11,190 bases of DNA from contig CAMCTE010000079.1 in assembly GCA_945878385.1 (NCBI GenBank), positions 1 to 11,190 on the forward strand. Reading direction: 5' to 3'. Position numbers and translations under genes: made by a program. Positions within the stretch are counted from its first letter, which is position 1. The number at the start of each line of letters is the position of its first letter. The notes under the pieces are model-generated. The model was not told the origin of the DNA. It did not search any database and saw nothing but the letters and a program-made list of their open reading frames with translations. Positions 5,033 to 11,190 of this stretch are shown piece by piece. This DNA is from Azohydromonas lata NBRC 102462. Lineage in GTDB: Bacteria; Pseudomonadota; Gammaproteobacteria; Burkholderiales; Burkholderiaceae_C.

Positions 5033-7396
5033 ATGTCAGAACGCTCTCCTTCCGCCCCGACCCTTCCCGTCACACCAGTCCCCGTGAGCGCGGGCCCCGC
5101 GGTGGTGGCCGCCGGGCTGGCCAGCCTGGTGCTGTGCCTGCTGGGATTGGGGCTGGCGCATCTGTGGTGGCCGGCCGATGATGCAGGCAACGCCCTCATC
5201 CGTGAACTCTTCACCGCCCTGTTCTGCGGCCTGAGCATCACCTCGGCCTGCACCTGGGCCGCGCGGCGTGTGGGGCTGCGCTCGGCCCACTTTGCTTCCG
5301 ACGCCACTTTGCAGGCCGGTGCCGCTCCCATCGTGGCCTCGCCCTTCGCAGCACCCGCAGCCGTTGCGAAGCCTGCGGCCGTCGCCAGCGCCCGGCCAAG
5401 CGAACCGGCCGACTCCAGCGTGGAACTCTGGGACGACGCTGGAGAAGCACCCGCGGCGACTGCCAACACAGCCAACACCGCCCATCTGCGCACCAGTTCC
5501 GAAGCCACTGCTGCTGTGAGCCCCGCGCCCAGCAGCCAGATCGAGCAAAGCCGCACCCTGGCCATTCTGAACGCCACGCCGGATGTGATCGTGGGGCTCA
5601 ATGCCGATGGGCGCATTGCCCTGTGCAATCCGGCGCTGGGCAGCGTTTTCGGCTTCACCACCGAAGAGGTGATGGGACAGCCCATCCGCCACCTGGTGCC
5701 ATCGCTGGACGATGAGGCCGTGGAGCGCCTGACGCGCGAAGGCATGTTCATCCGGTCCACCAATGCCCATGTGGCGCGGCTGGAAGCCAATGCACGACGG
5801 CACGACGGCACCGAGTTCCCGGCCGAAGTGTCGGTGGCGCGGGTGGAAACCGAGCACGGAGCGTTGTATGCCTTGGTGCTGCGCGACCTGACCGAACAGC
5901 GCATGGCCAATGAAATGCTGGGCCTGTACAACCGCGCGCTGGAATGCGCCACCAACGCGATGGTGATCTCTGACATGCGGCTGCCCAACCAGCCGGTGTT
6001 CTATGCCAACCCGGCCTTTGAGCGAATCACGGGCTATTCGCTGATGGAAACCATCGGCCAGAACCTCAAGATGCTGCAGGGCCAGGACGATGCGCAGCCG
6101 GAGATGGCCGTGCTCGAACGCGCCCAGCGGGCCGGGGATTCGGCCAGCGTGGTGATCCGCAGCTACCGCAAGGACGGCTCGCTGTTCTTCAACGAGGTAT
6201 CGATCGCGCCGGTAAAGGCCGAGGACGGGTCGGTACCGCACTATGTAGGCGTGATGTCGGATGTGACCGAGCGGGAGCGTTCCCGCATGGCGCTGGCCGA
6301 GCGCAATGCGCGCCTGAACGCCGTGTTCGATCTGAGCCCCGACGGCTTCGTGGTGTTCGACCGCGAGGGCGAACTGGTCTATTCGAATGCCGCCTTCCGC
6401 GAAATGACGGGATGGCGCACCCAGACCACCGCGCAGATGACCATCTCCGAGTTTGACGCGGCCTTCGCACCCATGTGCGACCCGGTGCTGCCCTACCGCA
6501 GCGTGGCGCAGTCGCTCACCGAATTCAATGGCGCGGTGGCCACCCCGGAAGTGATCCGTCTGGTGCAGCCCTCGCACCGCGCGCTGGCGCGCCTGGTTCG
6601 CCACAATGTGGACGGCCGAGGTGAATCCATCCTCTACCTGCGCGATGTGACGCAGGAAACCGAGGTGGACCGCATGAAGACCGAGTTCCTGTCCACCGCC
6701 GCCCATGAATTGCGCACGCCCATGGTCAGCATCTTCGGCTTCACCGAACTGCTGCTCAACCGCCCGGTGCCCGACGGCAAGAAGCGCGACCTGCTGGAGA
6801 CCATCCACCGCCAGTCCTCGATCCTGATCAATATGGTCAACGAACTGTTGGACTTGGCCCGTATCGAAGCCCGTGCAGGCAAGGACATGAAGCGCCAGGC
6901 GCTTCAGATTGGGCCGATGATTGAGCAGACGGTGGCGGCCATCATGGTCTCGGGCGACCACCGCAAGGTGGTGGTGGACATGACGCATGGCGAGGTCGAA
7001 CTCAATGTCGACCGCGAAAAGACGATGCAGGCCCTGACCAACATCCTGTCCAACGCCTACAAGTATTCACCCGCCGGCGGGGAGATCCGCCTGAGCACCA
7101 TCACCGGCCGTCTGCGCGAGCAACCGGCCCTGGGCATCCGGGTGCAGGACCAAGGCATCGGCATGACCGCGGCCCAACAGGCCCGCGTGTTCGAACGCTT
7201 CTACCGCGCCGACCCTTCGGGCAACATCCCGGGCACCGGCCTGGGCATGAGCCTCGTGAAGGAAATCGCCGAGCTGCAGGGCGGGCAGGTCGAAATCCAA
7301 AGCGAATTCGGCAAGGGCACCGCGGTCACGCTGTGGTTTCCCATGGCCCCGGCCATCGCAGCGGCACCCGGGGCCAGCCGCGCCCCCTCGCAGTGA
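5033..7396 (+). CDS. Membrane PAS-PAS-PAS sensor histidine kinase
   Basis: The 787-aa product has two TM helices (about 22-46 and 57-77) with only about 10 residues between them, so sensing is probably cytoplasmic or in the membrane. A low-complexity Ala/Pro/Thr linker (about 97-165) follows, then three PAS domains (about 170-290, 297-415, 420-540). The second is LOV-like (FYANPAFERITGY, GQNLKMLQG, YRKDGSLFFNE) but has Leu where photoactive LOV domains have Cys. HisKA carries AAHELRTPM with His558. HATPase has the N box (Asn670, Asn674), DQGIG (706-710) and GTGLGM (734-739), all intact. There is no attached receiver domain. It is the third gene of the cluster after the pseudokinase and the single receiver, its likely phosphorylation target. 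An AAGGG ribosome site lies four or five bases before the ATG. Confidence 0.9.
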   Translation: MSERSPSAPTLPVTPVPVSAGPAVVAAGLASLVLCLLGLGLAHLWWPADDAGNALIRELFTALFCGLSITSACTWAARRVGLRSAHFASDATLQAGAAPIVASPFAAPAAVAKPAAVASARPSEPADSSVELWDDAGEAPAATANTANTAHLRTSSEATAAVSPAPSSQIEQSRTLAILNATPDVIVGLNADGRIALCNPALGSVFGFTTEEVMGQPIRHLVPSLDDEAVERLTREGMFIRSTNAHVARLEANARRHDGTEFPAEVSVARVETEHGALYALVLRDLTEQRMANEMLGLYNRALECATNAMVISDMRLPNQPVFYANPAFERITGYSLMETIGQNLKMLQGQDDAQPEMAVLERAQRAGDSASVVIRSYRKDGSLFFNEVSIAPVKAEDGSVPHYVGVMSDVTERERSRMALAERNARLNAVFDLSPDGFVVFDREGELVYSNAAFREMTGWRTQTTAQMTISEFDAAFAPMCDPVLPYRSVAQSLTEFNGAVATPEVIRLVQPSHRALARLVRHNVDGRGESILYLRDVTQETEVDRMKTEFLSTAAHELRTPMVSIFGFTELLLNRPVPDGKKRDLLETIHRQSSILINMVNELLDLARIEARAGKDMKRQALQIGPMIEQTVAAIMVSGDHRKVVVDMTHGEVELNVDREKTMQALTNILSNAYKYSPAGGEIRLSTITGRLREQPALGIRVQDQGIGMTAAQQARVFERFYRADPSGNIPGTGLGMSLVKEIAELQGGQVEIQSEFGKGTAVTLWFPMAPAIAAAPGASRAPSQ

Positions 7397-7402
7397 CATA
7401 AT
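7394..7402 (+). promoter_or_regulatory. Extended -10 promoter for corA
   Basis: TGACATAAT reads as TGn plus CATAAT, an extended -10 with five of six hexamer matches. The TGA is at the same time the stop codon of the upstream kinase gene. No -35 is evident, which is tolerated by extended -10 promoters. Transcription would start near 7409, about 226 nt before the corA ATG. Confidence 0.5.
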
Positions 7403-7634
7403 CCTGCGCAAGCGAACTACCGGAGCCACGCTTGGACCCCAGTCACCCTTGGTGACCGTCCCCTGCGCTGCAGCCGTGCGGTGCCTTTGGTGGCGCCCCG
7501 GCACCTGTTGAGCCTCAGGCCCAACACCCACACCCGCGCGGGGCTGACGGAATTTCACTTCCCTCACAACCCCGGCCGCGTGCGGCACGCCCCACAGGGC
7601 ACTGCACCCACTCGGCACAGCAAAGACGCGGCGC
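7403..7634 (+). promoter_or_regulatory. Structured 5' leader of corA
   Basis: This gap between the kinase stop and the corA ATG has no ATG and no convincing small gene. It can form several local stems. CAAGCG (7409-7414) pairs with CGCTTG (7429-7434). GTCACC (7442-7447) pairs with GGTGAC (7451-7456) around CTT. GGTGCC (7480-7485) pairs with GGCACC (7500-7505). The first stem would begin at the predicted transcript 5' end. Leaders of Mg2+ transport genes (mgtA, corA in enterics, the M-box) are known to be regulatory. This one does not match a class I recognise. Pairings are seen; function is inferred. Confidence 0.45.
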
Positions 7635-8609
7635 ATGCTCAATGTGTTCACGCTGGACAACGGCGGCCAACGAGGCCGGCTGCTGCAGCAGGAAATCCAC
7701 GGACCCGAAGACCTGGTGCGCCTGGCGCCCATCTGGGTCGACCTTGAATCGCCCACGGAACCGGAAAAGGCCTGGGTGTCGGCCCGGTTCGGCCTGACGA
7801 TTCCCGAAGACGCCGTGGACGACGACATCGAGGAGTCGGCCCGCTTCTACGAGGAAGACAACGGCGAACTGCACATCCGCTCGGACTTTCTGGTGGACGA
7901 CACCGATGGGCCGCGCAATGTGCGGGTGGCCTTCATCGTGCGGGCCGGGGTGCTGTTTTCGATCCGAAACGAAGAAATTCCCGTGTTCCGGTTGCTGCGT
8001 CTGCGCGCACGGCGCACGCCCTCTTTGATCGAGGACGCCAAGGACGTGCTGCTCAAGCTCTATGACGCCGATGCCGAATACTCCGCCGACACGTTGGAGG
8101 GCATCTACGACCGGCTGGAGCAGGTCAGCGCCCGCGTGCTCAAACAGGATGTGAACGACGAAACCGCGGCGCAGGTGCTGTCGGCCATTGCGCGCGAGGA
8201 AGACCTGAACGGCCGCATCCGCCGCAATGTGATGGACACGCGGCGTGCGGTGAGCTTCATGATGCGAAGCCGCATGCTGGGCTCCGAGCAATTCGAGGAA
8301 GCGCGGCAGATCCTTCGCGACATCGACTCGCTGGATTCGCACACCGCTTTCCTGTTCGACAAGATCAACTTCCTGATGGACGCCACGGTCGGCTTCATCA
8401 ACATCAACCAGAACAAGATCATCAAGATCTTCTCGGTGGCCAGCGTGGCACTGTTGCCGCCCACGCTGATTGCCAGCCTGTACGGCATGAACTTCCAGTT
8501 CATGCCTGAGCTGCAGTGGGAATACGGCTACCCCTTCGCGCTGGGGCTGATGTTGGCCTCGGTGGCCGCGCCCTTCATCTTCTTCCGCCGCAAGGGCTGG
8601 CTGCGCTGA
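7635..8609 (+). CDS. corA: Magnesium/cobalt transport protein CorA
   Basis: CorA is a homopentameric inner-membrane channel for Mg2+ (also Co2+ and Ni2+) entry. The 324-aa length is normal. The large N-terminal cytoplasmic domain (1-260) has the alpha/beta part, then long helices including TRRAVSFMMRSR. TM1 (about 265-284) ends in the selectivity motif YGMN (283-286), inside SLYGMNFQFMPELQWEYGYP, and TM2 (about 299-318) is followed by the basic tail FFRRKGWLR. These are diagnostic of the family. The related zinc exporter ZntB also has a GxN motif but is less similar here. The ATG at 7635 has no clear ribosome site. The gene has its own promoter and structured leader, and its TGA stop (8607-8609) directly touches the stop codon of the convergent kinase gene. 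Confidence 0.94.
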   Translation: MLNVFTLDNGGQRGRLLQQEIHGPEDLVRLAPIWVDLESPTEPEKAWVSARFGLTIPEDAVDDDIEESARFYEEDNGELHIRSDFLVDDTDGPRNVRVAFIVRAGVLFSIRNEEIPVFRLLRLRARRTPSLIEDAKDVLLKLYDADAEYSADTLEGIYDRLEQVSARVLKQDVNDETAAQVLSAIAREEDLNGRIRRNVMDTRRAVSFMMRSRMLGSEQFEEARQILRDIDSLDSHTAFLFDKINFLMDATVGFININQNKIIKIFSVASVALLPPTLIASLYGMNFQFMPELQWEYGYPFALGLMLASVAAPFIFFRRKGWLR

Positions 8610-10058
8610 TCACCCCGTAGCGGCGGCAAAGCGCACCGTGAAGCGCGTGCCCGGTTGGATACCCGGCCCGCGCGCGCGCGCATCGTCGATGCTGATGGTG
8701 GCGCCGTGGCGCTCCACGATCTCGCGCACGATGGCCAACCCCAGACCCGACCCGTCCACCTCGGTGCCCAAGGCACGGTAGAAGGGCTGGAACACCAATT
8801 CGCGTTCGGCCTCGGCAATGCCCACGCCGGTGTCTTCCACCTGCAGCACCGCCACGCGGCCGTAATAGTCGTGCAGCACCCGCACCGTCACTGCACCACC
8901 CGTGGGGGTGTAGATGAGGGCGTTGTCCACCAGGTTGCGCACCAATTCACGGATGAGCACCGGCTGCCCCTGCAGCACGATGGGCATGCGCCCGGGTGGC
9001 GGTGGTGGCGGCGCTTCGTAGCCCAGGTCGATGCGCCGGTCCAGCGCCCGCTGAACGAAGTCTTCCACCGTCTCGAAGGCAATGGCCTCCAAGCGCACCG
9101 GCTGCCGGCGCAAGGCCTGCTCGGGGTCTTCGGCGCGGGCCATGGCCAGCAGTTGGTTGACCATGCGGGTGGCGTTCTGCGAAGCGCGGGCAATTTGCTG
9201 CAGGCTGCGCCGTGCCTGCTCGGGCTCGCCGCCCTGGACCATTTCGCGCTGGGCAAGTTCGGCTTGCATGCGCAGGCCGGCCAGTGGCGTCTTCAGTTGG
9301 TGGGCGGCGTCGGCGAGAAAGCGCTTTTGCGTGGCCACCGATTGTTCCAACCGCGCCAGCAGGTCGTTGATGGCACTGACCAGGGGGGCCACTTCCTCGG
9401 GGGCATCACGCTCGTCGATGGGCGAAAGGTCCTGGCTGCGCCGCGCACGGATACGCCGCTGCAGCGCCTCCAGCGGCGCCAGGCCCCGTGTGAGCGCCAT
9501 CCATACCAACAGCACCGCCAAGGGCAGGATCGCGTACTGCGGCAGCAGCACGCCCTTGAGCACCTCGGTGGCCAGCAGTTCCCGCTCGGCCAGCGTTTCG
9601 GCCACCTGCACCAAGGGTGCCTGTTCTCCCTGGGTCTCGATGCGCTCGGGCAGGCGCATCCAGGCCACGCGCATGGGCACCTCATCCACCTCGATGTCGG
9701 CCAGCATCACCCGCTCGTGGACCGAACCCTTCTGCACCGCGTCCACCGGCGAAGGGTCCAGCGGAGGCAGGGGCAAGTCGGGGTTGCCCGCCACCAGTTC
9801 GCCCCGCAAGCCCAGCACCTGAATCTGGCGGTGCCCATCGGTCTGCCCGGCAAACAGCGCCTGCTCGGCAAAGCTGAGTTCCATGCGGGATTGCCCCGGC
9901 CCGGTGTGCACCCGCACCACCTCGCGCGCCAGGGCGTGCACCAGGTGCTCGAGCTCACGGTCGTGAGGCTTGTTGGCGATGTTTTGGGAAATCAGCCAGG
10001 TAAGCGCCACGCTCATGGGCCACAGCAGCAGCAGCGGCACCAGCATCCAGTCCAGCAT
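8610..10058 (-). CDS. TctE/QseC-like sensor histidine kinase
   Basis: The 482-aa inner-membrane kinase has TM1 at about 5-24, a periplasmic sensor of the two-component N-terminal type (about 26-168), TM2 at about 170-190, and a HAMP-like segment (191-240). HisKA has DAAHQLKTPLAGL with His253. HATPase has the N box RNLVDNA (Asn375, Asn379), DTGVG (409-413) and GSGLGL (436-441). All boxes are intact. A run of six prolines (350-355) interrupts the linker before the ATPase domain. The partner is the OmpR-type regulator gene 55 bases upstream. The start is doubtful. The frame stays open upstream and reads QRSLFGE just before Met1, which resembles TctE-like relatives as I recall them. However, there is no ATG, GTG or TTG before 10058 in that frame, and no ribosome site. 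Related kinases are often next to tricarboxylate transporter genes; none is here, so the ligand is unknown. Confidence 0.9.
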   Translation of the reverse strand: MLDWMLVPLLLLWPMSVALTWLISQNIANKPHDRELEHLVHALAREVVRVHTGPGQSRMELSFAEQALFAGQTDGHRQIQVLGLRGELVAGNPDLPLPPLDPSPVDAVQKGSVHERVMLADIEVDEVPMRVAWMRLPERIETQGEQAPLVQVAETLAERELLATEVLKGVLLPQYAILPLAVLLVWMALTRGLAPLEALQRRIRARRSQDLSPIDERDAPEEVAPLVSAINDLLARLEQSVATQKRFLADAAHQLKTPLAGLRMQAELAQREMVQGGEPEQARRSLQQIARASQNATRMVNQLLAMARAEDPEQALRRQPVRLEAIAFETVEDFVQRALDRRIDLGYEAPPPPPPGRMPIVLQGQPVLIRELVRNLVDNALIYTPTGGAVTVRVLHDYYGRVAVLQVEDTGVGIAEAERELVFQPFYRALGTEVDGSGLGLAIVREIVERHGATISIDDARARGPGIQPGTRFTVRFAAATG

Positions 10059-10113
10059 TTCGCCGAACAGGGAGCGCTGCGAAGGACGGCTTCGCGGCGC
10101 GGGAACAGCGCGC

Positions 10114-10785
<672 letters not shown>

Positions 10786-10854
10786 GAAGCCGGTCTCCTT
10801 GTGGGGGCCCGCTGGCGTATGCCGCCGAACCCGCATGTCTTGGTTGTGCGCCTG

Positions 10855-10860
10855 ATTCTA
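10855..10860 (-). promoter_or_regulatory. Candidate -10 of the response regulator operon
   Basis: The minus strand reads TAGAAT, five of six to consensus, giving a leader of about 60 nt. The -35 region is GC-rich and poor. The same CTAGAAT heptamer occurs before bamE. Confidence 0.3.
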
Positions 10861-10873
10861 GAGAGCCGCCCGA

Positions 10874-10904
10874 GGGGGCCTCCTGCGGGTGTTCCAGGGC
10901 CCCC
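10874..10904. repeat. GC-only inverted repeat between the regulator and recA
   Basis: GGGGGCC (10874-10880) is complementary to GGCCCCC (10898-10904), with a 17-base loop. No T tract follows on either strand, so it is not a standard terminator. It sits between the divergent promoters and may insulate them. Confidence 0.3.
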
Positions 10905-10929
10905 CTAGGCAGGATTGACCATCCCGCTA

Positions 10930-10949
10930 TACTGTACGAATATCCAGTT
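10930..10949 (+). promoter_or_regulatory. lexA box: LexA box (SOS operator) of recA
   Basis: The core CTGT (10932-10935), eight bases, CCAG (10944-10947) matches the CTGT-N8-ACAG operator with one mismatch. The outer bases TA and TT also fit the extended E. coli-type box. It overlaps the putative -10 area downstream of TTGACC (10915-10920), so bound LexA would block RNA polymerase. Induction of recA by DNA damage is the expected outcome. Confidence 0.82.
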
Positions 10950-11102
10950 CGTGGCGTCATTCACCGCATCCCTCTCACCACGGCTTGAAGCCATCCGAGT
11001 GCCCTTGGGTGGCTCACGCCATGAGCCTCTGACCGCCCAAACTGAACGCCATCATCACGGCAAGGCCCTGCCCGCCACCCTTCAATCGAACCGGAGATTT
11101 CC

Positions 11103-11190
11103 ATGGACGCACCCGTCAAAGCCCTGAACACCGAAAAGGCCAAAGCCCTGGCCGCCGCACTGGCCCAAATCGAAAAGCAATTCGGCAAGG
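11103..11190 (+). CDS. recA: Recombinase RecA, N-terminal fragment
   Basis: Only the first 29 codons and one base are present; the gene continues off the right edge. The peptide MDAPVKALNTEKAKAL followed by ALAQIEKQFGK is the RecA N-terminal helix, which packs against the neighbouring subunit in the filament; the MDAPVKALN opening is as I recall it from Comamonadaceae. RecA drives homologous recombination and stimulates LexA self-cleavage. A GGAG ribosome site lies six bases before the ATG, and the LexA box upstream agrees with the call. The ATPase domain lies outside the window. Confidence 0.93.
   Translation, partial: MDAPVKALNTEKAKALAAALAQIEKQFGK

Larger units (their letters stand above)
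10786..11102. promoter_or_regulatory. Divergent control region between the regulator and recA
   Basis: These 317 bases have no credible gene. From the left they hold the regulator ribosome site AAGGAG (10800-10795), a TAGAAT -10 candidate, the GC inverted repeat, then the recA side: TTGACC as a -35 (10915-10920), TATACT (10928-10933), and the LexA box (10930-10949). The remaining roughly 150 bases to the recA ATG are a long leader with no clear signal except the GGAG ribosome site at 11093-11096. Confidence 0.6.

Noticed and set aside
5921..6279. Calling the PAS kinase a blue-light photoreceptor
   Set aside because: The cysteine required for LOV photochemistry is Leu and several flavin contacts are changed.
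5036..6988. Long open frame on the minus strand opposite the PAS kinase
   Set aside because: It is His/Gly/Arg-rich, with no recognisable domain, and mirrors a GC-rich coding gene; a shadow of the real gene.
7452..7511. Possible leader peptide starting at GTG in the corA leader
   Set aside because: No ribosome site, a non-ATG start inside a hairpin, and no resemblance to known Mg2+ leader peptides.
8664..8682. CG-alternating run at the start of the corA/kinase convergent region as a special element
   Set aside because: It lies in the coding end of the kinase and is explained by Arg/Ala codons in high-GC DNA.
10786..10836. Earlier ATG for the response regulator
   Set aside because: The receiver domain starts exactly at the ATG at 10785, which has AAGGAG nine bases upstream; the extra 17 residues are not receiver-like.

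Overview
The window is GC-rich chromosomal DNA of a betaproteobacterium. It is most likely from order Burkholderiales, close to the Comamonadaceae. I infer this from gene content and protein flavour: bamE beside dapB and divergent from fur, an hpf-ptsN-hprK cluster, and a TctD/TctE-like pair divergent from recA with a proteobacterial LexA box. There are no insertion sequences, tRNAs, rRNAs, CRISPR arrays or phage genes. Composition looks uniform, so this reads as core genome rather than an island.

Layout from left to right. Positions 1-629 (minus): the first 19 codons of dapB, overlapped by the stop codon of bamE, an outer-membrane assembly lipoprotein. Positions 723-1151 (plus): fur, divergent from bamE. 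Positions 1185-3199 (minus): hpf, ptsN and hprK, i.e. ribosome hibernation factor, EIIA-Ntr and HPr kinase/phosphorylase. Two tandem hairpins after hpf and a perfect TATAAT before ptsN suggest hpf and ptsN-hprK are partly separate transcripts. Positions 3474-7396 (plus): a tight three-gene signalling cluster. It encodes a soluble, degenerate histidine-kinase-like protein without the phospho-acceptor His, a stand-alone CheY/DivK-type receiver, and a two-TM, three-PAS sensor kinase with all catalytic boxes intact. Positions 7397-8609 (plus): a corA magnesium channel gene behind an extended -10 promoter and a leader of about 225 nt with several hairpins. Positions 8610-10785 (minus): an OmpR-family regulator and its TctE/QseC-like kinase; the kinase stop directly abuts the corA stop. 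Positions 10786-11102 are a divergent control region with a LexA box. Position 11103 onward is the start of recA.

The least explained part is the 3474-7396 cluster. Its parts (pseudokinase, single receiver, membrane PAS kinase) resemble the logic of DivL-DivK-PleC/DivJ in alphaproteobacteria. No orthology is claimed. The second PAS domain of the kinase is LOV-like in sequence but lacks the photoactive cysteine. The corA leader is the best candidate for an undescribed RNA regulator.
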